A stretch of DNA of 64,000 nt from Myxococcales bacterium (GTDB lineage: Bacteria > Myxococcota_A > Polyangia > Polyangiales > JADJMO01). The notes beneath the pieces are model-generated. The model searched no databases. It saw only the letters and a program-made list of their open reading frames with translations, and was not told the origin of the DNA. Shown here one piece after another: positions 48,107 to 57,906 of this stretch; within the stretch, counting starts at the first letter, position 1; each line of letters starts with the position of its first letter. The translations under genes and the position numbers were made by a program. The stretch spans positions 62,001 through 126,000 of the forward strand of contig JADJMO010000027.1 of NCBI GenBank assembly GCA_016709545.1, in the 5' to 3' direction.

Positions 48107-49207
48107 GTGTTCGTCGACCGCCTCGAACTGCTGCCGCGTGGCGCCCGCGTCCTCGTGGGGCTCTCCGGCGGCGTGGACTCGTCGGTCGCGGCGCTGCGCC
48201 TGCTGCGGCGGGGCTTCGACGTGGTCGGGGTCACGCTGCACCTCTACGAGCCCCCGAACGCGAGCGCGGCGCCGTCGCGCTGCTGCGCACCCGAGGACAT
48301 CGAGGACGCGCGCCACACGGCGAGCACGCTCGGCATCCCGTTCTTCACCTTCGACCGGCAGCGCGACTTCGACGCCCACGTCATCGACCCGTTCGTCGAC
48401 GCCTACCTCGGTGGACGCACGCCCTCGCCGTGCGTCGCGTGCAACCGCGACGTGAAGATCGGCGCGTTCGTCGGGCTCGCGCGCACCCTGGGAGCCGCGG
48501 CCTTCGCGACCGGCCACTACGCGCGCACCGGCGAGATCGGGGGCCGCCCGGCGCTGCTCCGCGGCGTCGATCGCGACAAGGACCAGAGCTACTTCTTGCA
48601 CGGCATCGGCGCCGAGGCGCTCGCGCTGCTCGTGTGCCCCCTCGGCGACGCGAGCAAGCCCGGCGTCCGCGCGGAGGCGGCACGAGACGGGCTGCCCAAC
48701 GCGGCGAAGCCCGACAGCGAGGACCTGTGCTTCACCGCCGGCGATCACGCCGGGTTCGTCGCCGATCGAGCCAAGGACCGCGTCCGCCCCGGCCCGATCG
48801 TCGACCAGTCCGGCCGCGTCGTCGGTCACCACGAGGGCGTGCACCGCTACACGGTGGGGCAGCGGCGCGGCCTCGGGATCGCGCTCGGCAAGCCCGCCTT
48901 CGTGACGCGCATCGATCCGCTGACGGCCACGGTGCAGGTCGGCGAGGGCACCGACACCGACGCCATCGGGGCCCTCCTCGCGCAGGTGACGTGGCTGGAT
49001 CCCGAGCCCGCGATGGGCACCCCGCGGCCCTCGAGCGCGCGGATCCGCTATCGCCACGAGGGCGCCCCCGCGACGGTCACGCGCACCGACCAGGGCGTGG
49101 AGGTCCACTTCGAACGCCCCGCGCGCGCCGTCACGCCGGGCCAGGTGTGCGTGCTCTACGAGGGCGATCGCGTCGTCGCGGGCGGCACCATCGTCCGCGC
49201 GCTGTGA
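48107..49207 (+). CDS. mnmA: tRNA-specific 2-thiouridylase
   Basis: 366 residues from a GTG at 48107 with a GGGG Shine-Dalgarno. It thiolates U34 of Lys, Glu and Gln tRNAs using persulfide sulfur. The PP-loop is GLSGGVDSS (18-26). The catalytic pair is C112 (CVACNRDVK) and C208 (DLCFTAGD). TGHYAR, DKDQSYFLHG and the C-terminal beta domain (QVTWLDPEPAM, IRYRHEGAPA) are all present, so it should be active. Downstream, the convergent GNAT gene ends 5 bp away. Confidence 0.95.
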   Translation: MFVDRLELLPRGARVLVGLSGGVDSSVAALRLLRRGFDVVGVTLHLYEPPNASAAPSRCCAPEDIEDARHTASTLGIPFFTFDRQRDFDAHVIDPFVDAYLGGRTPSPCVACNRDVKIGAFVGLARTLGAAAFATGHYARTGEIGGRPALLRGVDRDKDQSYFLHGIGAEALALLVCPLGDASKPGVRAEAARDGLPNAAKPDSEDLCFTAGDHAGFVADRAKDRVRPGPIVDQSGRVVGHHEGVHRYTVGQRRGLGIALGKPAFVTRIDPLTATVQVGEGTDTDAIGALLAQVTWLDPEPAMGTPRPSSARIRYRHEGAPATVTRTDQGVEVHFERPARAVTPGQVCVLYEGDRVVAGGTIVRAL

Positions 49208-49211
49208 GGTC

Positions 49212-50039
49212 TCACACGGTGAGCTGCGCGAACGCGCCGACCTCGACGCCGCCGAGCGAGCGATAGAGCCGCGCCGCAGGGCTCGCCTGACTGCTCGCGA
49301 TGAGGACCTGCGTGGCCCCGAGCTCCTCGACCGCGGCATCGACCGCGGCGCGTACCAGCGCCCCCCCGAGCCCGCGTCGGCGCGCCTCGGGGACCACCGC
49401 CACGTCGCGCAGGCGCGCCAGCCGGCCGGGCGGCGCGATCCCGAGATCGCACGCCTCGAACGGCGCATAGCCGATCATGCCCACGGGCTCGCCGTGGTCG
49501 CGCGCGACGAAGCGGCGGATCGGTGGAGTGCCGCGCTGCTGGCGCCGCTTGAAGTCGACCGAGCGATCGACGAAGGCGTCCGACACGGGCGTGTTGCGGA
49601 GCTCGGCCAGCACCCGCCGCTCCACGGACGCCCACGCGCGCCAGACGCCGTCGCCGACGGCGGGCTCGAGATCCAGGCGCGGCGCTCGCTCGGAGATCGC
49701 GCGCGTGTCGAGCGCGAAGAACGCGAGATGGCTCGGGCTGACCCCGAGGGCCTTGCCGAGTGTCTCGGCGTCGCGAGGCACCTCGACCACCACCGTCAAC
49801 ATCTCGCTGCCGACCCGTCGTTCGCGCTCGAGCTCGGCGCCGAGCCGGCCGAGATCGGCGCCGCTCCGCACCATGACGAACCGCGGCAGTCGGGGGTCCT
49901 CGCGCGTGGCGATCCAGACGACCCGTCTCTCCTGGGCGCGCACGCGCGCGTTGCCCGCGAGCGTGACCGAGATCTCGGTCTCGAACGGCGCGCTCGGCGA
50001 CGGGAAGAAACGTCCCGACGAGAGGAAGGCCGTCTCCAC
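49212..50039 (-). CDS. GNAT-family N-acetyltransferase with N-terminal extension
   Basis: About 276 residues from the first conventional start, a GTG at 50039. Upstream codons to about 50129 also look coding, so a CTG start near the previous stop is possible. The C-terminal 100 residues are a GNAT domain: MIGYAPFEACDLG, RLRDVAVVPEARRRGLGGALVR (acetyl-CoA pyrophosphate loop) and ASPAARLYRSLGG. The N-terminal 150 residues form a second alpha/beta region with a degenerate GNAT look. The substrate is unknown. Confidence 0.75.
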   Translation of the reverse strand: METAFLSSGRFFPSPSAPFETEISVTLAGNARVRAQERRVVWIATREDPRLPRFVMVRSGADLGRLGAELERERRVGSEMLTVVVEVPRDAETLGKALGVSPSHLAFFALDTRAISERAPRLDLEPAVGDGVWRAWASVERRVLAELRNTPVSDAFVDRSVDFKRRQQRGTPPIRRFVARDHGEPVGMIGYAPFEACDLGIAPPGRLARLRDVAVVPEARRRGLGGALVRAAVDAAVEELGATQVLIASSQASPAARLYRSLGGVEVGAFAQLTV

Positions 50040-50125
50040 CCCTGGGCCAACGGCCGGCGGGAGACGCTCGATAAGGGGACCGCTCGAAGCGGAGCGCGAG
50101 CGGAGGACCCGGCTCCGAAACTCGC

Positions 50126-51004
50126 TCAGACGGGCGGCGCGAGGATCCGCGGGACCAGGGGCTGACGGCCCATGCTCTGCTTGTTCCGGTTGGGGCTCTC
50201 GCTGTCCGGGCCCGTGACCAGGAGGTTGCCCGTGCGATCCTCCAGCTCGAGGGTGGCCTCGAGGACGACCTTGGCCTTGCCGTTGATGCGCATGGAGAGG
50301 TCGAAGCCCGTGATGCCGTCGATGGCCGTGGGCAGGAAGGGCTTCGCGAGCGGGCTCTCCTTGAGGTTGGTCTGCGGATCGACGAGGTGGAAATCGTTGG
50401 GGCGCAGCGGGTCGATCATGATCGCGAGCGCCATGGCCGCGCGCTCGAAGTCGTCGAACGAGACGCTGCCGACCACCCGGGACTTGGCGGGGACGCGGAT
50501 GAGGCGATCGATGGTCGAGCGATCGGCGGCGAGGCCCTCCTCTTCGCTGATGGTGACGGTCGGCGCGTAGTAGACGAACTCGTTCCAGGTATCGAGCATC
50601 AGCTCCACGAGGACGTCGGCGTCGGCGAGGTTCGAGATCACGTAGCTGAGCTGGAGCCGCAGGTCGGCCGGCGTGAACCAGAGCCCGCGCGCGTAGGGCT
50701 TGACCCTCGGGCCCAGCAGGTCGCTCGAGGGCCGTGCGGTGAGCGGCACGGCGATGGGTCGGGTGACCTGGTAGGTGACGCTGTCGTCGGTGGTGACCGC
50801 CGGCGCCGTGGTCTCGGTCACGGCGAGGACGGCGGTCGGCTGGGTGCGCCGCTCGGTGGGGGTGGAACAGCCCACCACGGAGGGGGCCACCACACACGTC
50901 GCACCGAGCCCCAGGGCCTGCAGGAACGCGCGACGCTCGAGGTGCGGCTGGGGGCTCCGGCCCACAGGATGGGGGCGTGCGCCCTCTTTCTTGGAGTGGT
51001 CCAT
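50126..51004 (-). CDS. Tat-type lipoprotein of unknown function
   Basis: 292 residues from the ATG at 51004. After a His/Pro-rich N-region comes ERRAFLQALGLGATCVVAP ending VVGC, a twin-arginine-like signal with a lipobox (Cys about 46). The body is beta-rich (GLWFTPADLRLQLSYVISN, LVELMLDTWNEFVYYAP, VVLEATLELEDRTG). It lies directly downstream of the AgmX-type gene (17 bp) and probably belongs to the same surface-machinery operon. Confidence 0.65.
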   Translation of the reverse strand: MDHSKKEGARPHPVGRSPQPHLERRAFLQALGLGATCVVAPSVVGCSTPTERRTQPTAVLAVTETTAPAVTTDDSVTYQVTRPIAVPLTARPSSDLLGPRVKPYARGLWFTPADLRLQLSYVISNLADADVLVELMLDTWNEFVYYAPTVTISEEEGLAADRSTIDRLIRVPAKSRVVGSVSFDDFERAAMALAIMIDPLRPNDFHLVDPQTNLKESPLAKPFLPTAIDGITGFDLSMRINGKAKVVLEATLELEDRTGNLLVTGPDSESPNRNKQSMGRQPLVPRILAPPV

Positions 51005-51020
51005 GGTCGGTCCCGATCGG

Positions 51021-52381
51021 TCAGGGTGGCGTGAACTGGAAGCCCCAGGAAGCGTCGGCCTCCACGGCGTCGGGGTTCTTGAAGGTCCAACCCTTGACGA
51101 CGCGGGTGATGCAGCCCTCCACGCGCCCGTTGCCGAGCGTGGAAGAGGCCACGGAGGAGCGCGAGACGGTACCACCGCCGGTGATGTGCCACGAGACGGT
51201 GACCGACCCCTTGAGGCCAGGGCTCGCGTCGAGCGCGGACTCGTAGCAGGCGCGTATCTGGCCCATGTGGCTCATGACCACGCGGCGGATCTCGTCGGCG
51301 GAGAAGCCCTTGCTGCCGCCACCGCCGGCGGAGACCACGCTGATCTTCTTCTCGCCCGGCGTGCCGCCGCCGCCAGGGCCGCCGCTGCCCTTGCCGCCGG
51401 GGCCACCACCACCCTTGCCGCCGCCGCCGCCGGTCCCCGGCCCGACGCCGGTGTTGAACCCGCCACCGCCGTACGGCACGCCGCCAGGGCCGGTGCCACC
51501 GCCGCCGCCGCCCCCGCCCTTGAGGCCGAAGCCCGAGCCCGACCCCCAGTTGAGGTCCTTGGCGTTGAGGCCGCCCGCGACGGTGGCGATGTTCTGCATG
51601 CTCGCGAGCGTGTCGGTGAGCTGCTGCCCGGCACCCGAGCCGATGACGTCGGTGATCGAGCCGATGGGCACGCCGGGCACCTGGCCCGGGAGGTGGGTCT
51701 CGCCCTTGCCGTCGGTCTTGCCCGTCTTGCCCTCGGCGCCGGCCATCTTCTTGCCGCCGCCCTGATCTTTCTTGTCCTTGATGCCCGGGTCGGGCACGCC
51801 GCTGCCCCCGGACTTGTCGCCGGAGGTGGGCTTCTCCTTCTCTTCTTCGTCGAGCGCCTTGACCCCGAGCTCCTCGCGCAGCCGTCGCTCGCTGAGCAGC
51901 TCGAGCGGCTCCGGGACGGGATGGGCGTCGAGAACTTGAAGATCGAGTACAGCAGGCCGACGTGGCCGATGCCCGAGAGGAACGCCGCGATGACGACCCA
52001 CGGCTCGGGGCGGAACCCGCTCGGCAAGAGCGGCGCGGGCGACACCGGCTGGGCGAAGAAGGCGAATGCACCGTACTGGAACAGCGCGACGTCGCCGGGC
52101 AGGAGGGCGACCGGAGCGCCGGCGCGCGCGAACGCGCCCACATCCTCCTCGCGGCCACGCATGCGCAGGTAGCCAGCGACCGCGCCGCGGGGATCGAGCT
52201 CCCAGTTGCCGCCCATGCTGCGCACGGGCTCGGTGGGGATCTGGCCCTGCGCCTCGAGCTCCGGCGGACTCACCCCGATCGTCGACTTCCAGTCGAAGAC
52301 CTCGCCCGGCTTCAGCACGGCGGAGCCGAGCACGGTCTCGCCCCACACCGCGGCCACCCTCAGACACCTCGCGTCGTTCAT
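51021..52381 (-). CDS. AgmX/PglI-type protein with TonB-like C-terminus, one frameshift
   Basis: 453 residues when one missing base near 51920 is restored. The N-terminal 150 residues have the AgmX pattern (LRVAAVWGETVLGS, ALLPGDVALFQYGAFAFF). A membrane helix (WVVIAAFLSGIGHVGLLYS) and an acidic/Lys linker follow. A 100-residue Gly-rich segment (GGGGKGGGGPGGKG) precedes a conserved end: IRRVVMSHMGQIRACYESALD, GSVTVSWHITGGG, GCITRVVKGWTF. The end is the AgmX/TonB-like domain, linked in Myxococcus to gliding or envelope machinery. It probably spans the envelope. Confidence 0.8.
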
Positions 52382-52456
52382 GAACCCCCGGTTCGCATGG
52401 TCAGAAAGACAAGCACGCTGCGGGCCAGTTCCCGACGTGATGCAGGACACGACCCT

Positions 52457-52822
52457 TCACGAGGGATCGACCTTGGCGAGCACACCCTCCCACACTGTGC
52501 GGCACACGTCGGTCTCGGTGCCGGCGAGGCAGCCCCGCGTGAGGATCATGCCGTGCTGCAGGCAAGCGACCACGACGTCGCGCTCGCCGACCTTGCACTT
52601 CGCGGAGAACGAGTGGTCGTCGTTCTCCTTCACGTCGCACCCCGCGCGGCGCGCGCCCATCACGAAGCGGGGCACCTGGTTCGCGGTGGTGTGGAGATCG
52701 TCCTGGAACGTGGGCAGCGCGCGGCCGTCGGCGCCCGGGCGCGGGCGCGGCACCGTCCCACACGCGAGCAAGGCAGCGCCCAGCACCGCGAGCGCGAGCG
52801 CAGCGGACGGGTCGCGGCTCAC
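52457..52822 (-). CDS. Small lipoprotein
   Basis: 121 residues from a GTG overlapping the previous gene's stop (GTGA). The signal ends LLAC. The domain has Cys in a pattern GCDVKENDDHSFSAKC, VVACLQHGM, GCLAGTETDVC, suggesting disulfides. It is the last of a three-gene coupled set (53305-54488, 52819-53308, 52457-52822) upstream of the AgmX-type gene. Confidence 0.65.
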   Translation of the reverse strand: MSRDPSAALALAVLGAALLACGTVPRPRPGADGRALPTFQDDLHTTANQVPRFVMGARRAGCDVKENDDHSFSAKCKVGERDVVVACLQHGMILTRGCLAGTETDVCRTVWEGVLAKVDPS

Positions 52823-53308
52823 TTGACCGCCGGGTCGCTCTTCGTGGCACCGAGCTCCGGCAAGAACGGACGATGCGGGAGCTTCTGCGCCTCGAACTCG
52901 GCGCGCATGCGGCGCGTGAAGTAGGTGATCGCGGGCCAGCGGCTGCGGCCCTCGATCTCGGTGGTGCCGAACTCGAAGACCTTCACGGAGGCGTCGCCCT
53001 CCTTCTTCTCGGTCTCTTTCACGAGCTCGCCGCCCGTGCCGCCGCTCGCGCCGGCGTCCTTGATCGGCGTGGCCTCCTTTGGGCCCCTTCGCGTCGCCCG
53101 CGGCGTCACCGCCCGCATCGACCTTGGGCGGCGGCGGCTTCTTCGGCACGAACACGGGCGGCTTGGGTGGCGGCTTGGCGGGCGCTGGGGGAGCCTTGGG
53201 CGCCGCGAGCAGCACACCGGCGAGCAGCAGCGGCGGCGCGGCGAGCGCCAGGCCGCGCAGCGTGGGGCCCCAACGGAAGCGAGAGAAGAAGGGATCGCGC
53301 ATCGTCAT
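52819..53308 (-). CDS. Pro/Lys-rich membrane-anchored protein, one frameshift
   Basis: 162 residues when an extra base near 53090 is removed. The ATG at 53308 overlaps the TPR gene's stop (ATGA). A hydrophobic helix (residues 15-35, LALAAPPLLLAGVLLA) is followed by a PPAPAKPPPKPP stretch typical of TonB-like periplasm-spanning proteins, then a small charged domain with WPAITYFTRRMRAEFEAQ. It is coupled at both ends, so it works with the TPR protein and the small lipoprotein. Confidence 0.65.
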
Positions 53309-54488
53309 TTCTTCGCCGGCGGCTTGCTGGGCGGTGGGGTGGGCGGTGGCGGCGCCGGCTTCGGGGGACCGTTGGCGTCGCCGAGATCCTTGAGCCAGCG
53401 TTCGGCGTCGGCGCGCAACGGGCTGCCCTTCGGCGCGTCCTCGGCGACCTGCTTGAACAGCGAGCGCGCCTTGCTCGGATCCTTGAGGTGGTCGGCGTAG
53501 AGCACGCCGAGGCCGTAGGTGGCGGCGAGGTGGCGCGGCGAGAGCGCGAGGAGCTTCTCGTAGGTGACGCGGGCCTCGTCGTGCTTCTTGAGGCCGCGCA
53601 GCGAGATCGCGAGGCCTAGCATCGCGCCCTCGTCGGTGGGCGTGGTCGCGAGCACCTGGCGGAAGGCCTTCTCGGCCTCGGCGAACGCGCCGGCGCGCAG
53701 GAGCACGTTGCCCATGTTGACGCGCGCCGTGGTGTCGCCCGGGTCGTACTCCGCGGCCTTCTCGAAGCTGCGGAAGGCCTCCGCGTCGTCGCCCTTCTGC
53801 AGCGCGACGAGGCCCTGGGCGCGCCACGCCGCCGCGCTCTTCGGGTTCTGCTTGAGGGCCTGCGAGACGAGCAGCTCGGCGACGTCGCGCTCGCCCTTGG
53901 CGAGGTGCGCGAGGGCGAGCTCGGCGCGCGTGGCGTCGTCGAGCGGGCGCTTGGCGAGGATGAACCGCGCGTGCACGATCGCCTCGTCGTTGCGACCGGC
54001 CTCGCGGAGCACGACCACGAGGCGCGCGCGCGCCTCGAGCGCGTTGGGGTGCGCCTTGCAGAACGCCTCGAGGCCCTCGGCGGCGCTCTTCATCGCGCCG
54101 CGACGGCGACGCACCTCGCAGAGCGCGACGGCGACCTGCTCGGACTCGGGCTCGGCCGCGGCGGCGGCCTCGAGGTGCTCCTCGGCCTTGGCGAGCTCGC
54201 CCGAGCGGGTGAACACGAGGCCGAGATCGTAGTGCGCCTCCCAGAGGCGACCGTCGAGCTTGAGCGCCTCCTCGAGCTTGGCGACGGCTTGCCTTTGGCG
54301 CCGGTGCCGTCGCCGTCCTTGAGGTAGATCTTGGCGAAGGCCGCGCCCTCGACGAGGGCCTTGATGGCCGGGGCGCGACGTCGGTGCGGGCAGGCGATTT
54401 GCTGCCCCGGTCTTGACCACGGCGGTATTGTGCTGCCGCCGCAGGCTGGCAGAGCGAGCGTGGCGAGGACGAGGAGGAGGGCGCGCAA
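53305..54488 (-). CDS. TPR lipoprotein, frameshifted near the N-terminus
   Basis: About 394 residues. A TTG at 54488 starts a lipoprotein signal ending LPAC (Cys 16). After 60 residues a missing base near 54300 shifts the frame; an additional pair of shifts near 54380 is possible. Then come about eight TPRs: LWEAHYDLGLVFTRSGELAK, AWRAQGLVALQKGDDAEAF, ARVNMGNVLLRAGAFAEAE and others. The tail is Pro/Lys-rich. TPR lipoproteins of this type assemble envelope machines such as gliding or secretion complexes. It is first in a three-gene coupled operon. Confidence 0.75.
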
Positions 54489-54602
54489 CCCTGGAAGGAT
54501 CCCCGATGCGGGTGGTCATGTCGAGCACCTCGATGTAGGTGGCGACGATTTCGGGGCAGTCCAGTGTCGCCGGGGCGACGCGCGCGTGGCATCCTGGGGG
54601 CG

Positions 54603-55757
54603 ATGCGTCCGGGTCTCCTCGCGCCCCTCGTCCTCTTCCTTCTCGGTGCATGCAGCGGGGCCACGGGCGCCACCAGCGACGTGACCGATACGGGCCGCAC
54701 CGACACCGGGACGGACACGGCCGACGACGCGTCGGACGAGGGGGTCGACACCGGCACGCCGACGGACACGAGCGTCGCGGACACTCCCACCGAGACTCCC
54801 CCCACCGAGTGCGCGTTGCGCCCCACATGCGATGGCGCACCGCCCGCCCCCGGCGCCAAGCGCTCGTGGCGCCACACCACGTCGTCGGTCACGGCGGCGC
54901 TCGGGTCGGCGCGGCACCGCGGCCGCGACCTGTTCCTGCTCGAGGGCGCGCAGACCTGGCTCCTCGCGAAGTTCGCCTATGGCACCGCGGACAAGGACAT
55001 CAAGGACGAGGACGTGGACGTGTGGCTGCAGCGCGGGTGCAGCGGCCCCTGGAAGAAGATCGGCACGTTCGCCACGACCAACGACGGCGACCACGCCACC
55101 GTGGAGGGCGTCGTCGACACGGGCGGGCGGCTGTTCGTCGACCTCGCCAAGACCGGCGAGGCCCCGCTCGGCATCGGCAAGCACCGGGTCCACTTCGTGG
55201 TGGGCGGCGATCTCAGCACCACCGACGCCTTCCTCGAGGTGGTCCCCAAGACCGCGCGCATCGCGGTCACCGACATGGACGGCACGCTCACCACCAGCGA
55301 ATACGCGGCGTGGACCGACTACGTGGGGCTCGCGCCGCCCGACGCGCACCCGGGCGCGGCCGACGCGCTCACCACGCTCGCCAAGCGCGGGTACTACCTG
55401 TTCTACCTGACCGCGCGGCCCGAGTGGCTCATGGACCGCACGCGCGAGTGGATCCCGCTGCGCAAGTTCCCGCCCGGGCTCGTGCACACCACGCTCACCG
55501 GCCTCGGCGCCACCGGCGCCTCGGCCACCACCTTCAAGACCGACGAGCTCGCGATCCTGAAGACCGACACCGGCATCACCCCGAGCTTCGCGTTCGGCAA
55601 CAAGGACACCGACGTGGCGGCGTTCGTCAACGGCAAGGTGCCCGCGAGCGGCTGCTACTATTACGACATGGCCGCCGACGCCAAGGGGGGCACGATCCAC
55701 AAGGACTACGCGAAGCTCGTGCCGGTCTTCGCCGCGCTCCCGGCGGTGTGCCCGTGA
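54603..55757 (+). CDS. Lipoprotein with lipin-type LNS2 phosphatase domain
   Basis: 384 residues. The signal ends LGAC (Cys 17), and a Thr/Asp stalk (TDTGTDTADD and similar) runs to residue 65. A beta sandwich fills about 85-215 (FLLEGAQTWLLAKFAYG). The C-terminal 165 residues carry IAVTDMDGTLTTSEY, the DxDGT motif of HAD/lipin phosphatases, then LFYLTARPEW and FAFGNKDTDVAAF. LNS2 domains in lipins remove phosphate from phosphatidate. Here the domain is exported and lipid-anchored. The stop overlaps the GTG of the phospholipase C-like gene. Confidence 0.8.
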   Translation: MRPGLLAPLVLFLLGACSGATGATSDVTDTGRTDTGTDTADDASDEGVDTGTPTDTSVADTPTETPPTECALRPTCDGAPPAPGAKRSWRHTTSSVTAALGSARHRGRDLFLLEGAQTWLLAKFAYGTADKDIKDEDVDVWLQRGCSGPWKKIGTFATTNDGDHATVEGVVDTGGRLFVDLAKTGEAPLGIGKHRVHFVVGGDLSTTDAFLEVVPKTARIAVTDMDGTLTTSEYAAWTDYVGLAPPDAHPGAADALTTLAKRGYYLFYLTARPEWLMDRTREWIPLRKFPPGLVHTTLTGLGATGASATTFKTDELAILKTDTGITPSFAFGNKDTDVAAFVNGKVPASGCYYYDMAADAKGGTIHKDYAKLVPVFAALPAVCP

Positions 55758-57208
55758 GGCGCCTCGGGTGGGCGAGCGTGCTCTCGGCGATCCTCGCGGG
55801 TTGTGGGGGCGATGGGGGCGCCGAACCGCTCGTGCTCACGCCCGACGCCGAAGACGCCGCGGGCGACTCGGCGAACGAGGCCGCGACCGACACGGCCCCG
55901 ACCGACACCGGCAGCTCCACGGGCACCGACGCCGACGCCGACACCGGCCCGCCGCCGGGGCCCACCTACGACTTGCACGAGAAGGACCGCACCGCGTGTG
56001 GCTTCGCGGTCGGCAGCAAGACCACCGAGACGGTCGGGCCGGCGGTGCCCCACGGCGACGCGCTGCCCTTCGACCACGTCATCGTGCTGATGCTCGAGAA
56101 CCGCAGCTTCGACCACCACTTCTCGAAGCTCCCCGAGTACGGCGTGAAGGACGTCGACGTGGCGGCCGAGACCGACAGCAACCCCGACCCGATCACCAAG
56201 ACCAACATCCAGCGCTACCACGAGACGCGCTACTGCACCGAGGACACCGCCCACAACTGGGGGCCGGTGCACGACCAGTACGACGACGGCCTGATGGACG
56301 GCTTCGTGGCCAGCAGCAACCCCGGCGGCGCGCGCGCCATGGGGTACATGGACCAGACCGATCTCCCCTACTACTACTGGCTCGCCAAGAACTACGGCAT
56401 CGGCGATCGGCACTTCTGCTCGCTGCTCGGCCCCACCTGGCCGAACCGCTTCTACTTCTGGGGCGCCACCTCGTGGGGTCGGGTGCACACGCCCGACACC
56501 CCGCCGCTCGGCAAGCCCAAGATCACGAACCTCCTCGAGGACAAGGGCAAGACCTGGAAGGTCTACCGCGACGGCATCGTCTCGTTCCCCATCGTCTTCG
56601 GCCCCGCCTATGCCGGCAGCGGCCTCGCCACGTTCGCGAGCGACGTCAAGGCCGACAAGCTGGCCTCCCTGGTGGTCATCGATCCGAGCTTCTCCGGGGG
56701 GAAAGACGGCGATCAGAACGACGAGCACCCGCCCGCCAACGTGCAGAAGGGCGAGAAGCTGATCAAGTACGTCATCGACTCCCTGCAGGCCAACCCGGCG
56801 GTGTGGAAGAAGACGGTGCTGTTCATCACCTACGACGAGCACGGCGGGTTCTACGACCACGTGGCGCCGCCCGCGGCGTGCGAGCCCGACGGGGACCGCC
56901 CGCCGGACTACAAGTTCGACCGCCTCGGGTTCCGCGTGCCGATGATCGTGGTGTCGCCGTTCGCGAAGCCCGGCTACGTGAGCCACAAGGTCACCGACCA
57001 CACGAGCATCACGCGCTTCATCGAGAATCGCTGGGACCTGCCGGCGATGACCCGCCGCGACGCGAACGCCTGGCCGATGCTCGACTACTTCGACTTCGAG
57101 AAGCCACCGCTGGTCACGCCGCCGACCGGCGCACCGAGCGCGGAGCCGAGCGCTGCGGGGCTGGACTGGTGCAAGAAGAACCCGGCCGCGACGGGGCTTC
57201 CGAAGTGA
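55754..57208 (+). CDS. Phospholipase C/acid phosphatase-like lipoprotein
   Basis: 484 residues from a GTG overlapping the previous stop. The signal ends LAGC (Cys 17), then a Thr/Asp/Ala stalk. The catalytic domain belongs to the AcpA/phospholipase C phosphoesterase family: VIVLMLENRSFDHHF (metal site), LLGPTWPNRFYFWG, TYDEHGGFYDHVAPP and VSPFAKPGYVSH. It should cleave phosphodiesters or phosphomonoesters of lipids outside the cell. Coupling to the LNS2 gene suggests they act on the same class of substrate. Confidence 0.88.
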   Translation: MRRLGWASVLSAILAGCGGDGGAEPLVLTPDAEDAAGDSANEAATDTAPTDTGSSTGTDADADTGPPPGPTYDLHEKDRTACGFAVGSKTTETVGPAVPHGDALPFDHVIVLMLENRSFDHHFSKLPEYGVKDVDVAAETDSNPDPITKTNIQRYHETRYCTEDTAHNWGPVHDQYDDGLMDGFVASSNPGGARAMGYMDQTDLPYYYWLAKNYGIGDRHFCSLLGPTWPNRFYFWGATSWGRVHTPDTPPLGKPKITNLLEDKGKTWKVYRDGIVSFPIVFGPAYAGSGLATFASDVKADKLASLVVIDPSFSGGKDGDQNDEHPPANVQKGEKLIKYVIDSLQANPAVWKKTVLFITYDEHGGFYDHVAPPAACEPDGDRPPDYKFDRLGFRVPMIVVSPFAKPGYVSHKVTDHTSITRFIENRWDLPAMTRRDANAWPMLDYFDFEKPPLVTPPTGAPSAEPSAAGLDWCKKNPAATGLPK

Positions 57209-57905
57209 CCCTGCGGGGGGGGGTCGCGGGGGCCCTGGTCGTCCTGATCGGTTGCGCCGGCGAGGTCCCGCAGGACCAGGACAAGAAGCTCGACGTCGGC
57301 GTCTACGACGCCGGCGCCGACACGAGCACGGACGACACCGCTGCAGCGGACGACACGGGTTCTCCGGACACGGGTTCTACGGACACGGGTTCTACGGACA
57401 CGGGCTCCACGGACACGGGGACCGACACCGGCGTGGACGCCGACGCCAAGCCCACGCGGCTCGTATGCCCGGGCGAGGAGTTCGAGCCGAACGACTCGCG
57501 ACCCACGGCCGCGCCGCTGAAGGACATCAACGACTGCGACGGCAGCGGTGGCTCGTTCAGCGGCATCGTGGCCGGTGGCACCGACCAGGACTGGTGGAGC
57601 TACAAGGGATCGGACACGTTCGGCTGCGTGGTCGACGCGACGGCCAGCGCTGCCTCGGCAGGCATCCGCGTGTGCGTGTTCGCGCGGTGCAACGACGGCT
57701 CCACGGCGTTCAAGAGCTGCAAGAAGGGCACGGCCATCACCCTCTCGAGCGGCGAGCAGGGGTGCTGCGGCGAGGGCGGCGCGAGCGCGGAGGTCGAGCA
57801 CTCGTGCACGCTGGTCGGCACGGACGACTCGGCCACGGTGTCGATGCGCGTCGACGCCCCCGGGCGACAGCGTGCACGCCGTACAAGGTCGACTACCACT
57901 TCTGA
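57205..57905 (+). CDS. PPC-like lipoprotein, third gene of the coupled set
   Basis: 233 residues when one missing base near 57870 is restored. It starts at a GTG overlapping the phosphoesterase stop. The signal ends LIGC, and a DTGSTDTGST stalk is coded by a DNA tandem repeat. The domain (FEPNDSRPTAAPL, FSGIVAGGTDQDWWSYKG) resembles pre-peptidase C-terminal (PPC) beta modules that bind carbohydrates or keep secreted enzymes soluble. Six Cys are present. It ends one base from the convergent next gene. Confidence 0.7.
57352..57420 (+). repeat. 15-bp tandem repeat in a lipoprotein stalk
   Basis: GACACGGGT followed by TCTACG or variants repeats with a 15-bp period at 57352, 57367, 57382, 57397 and 57412, encoding five-residue DTGS(T/P) units. 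Stalk length could vary by slippage. Confidence 0.85.
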
Positions 57906-57906
57906 T

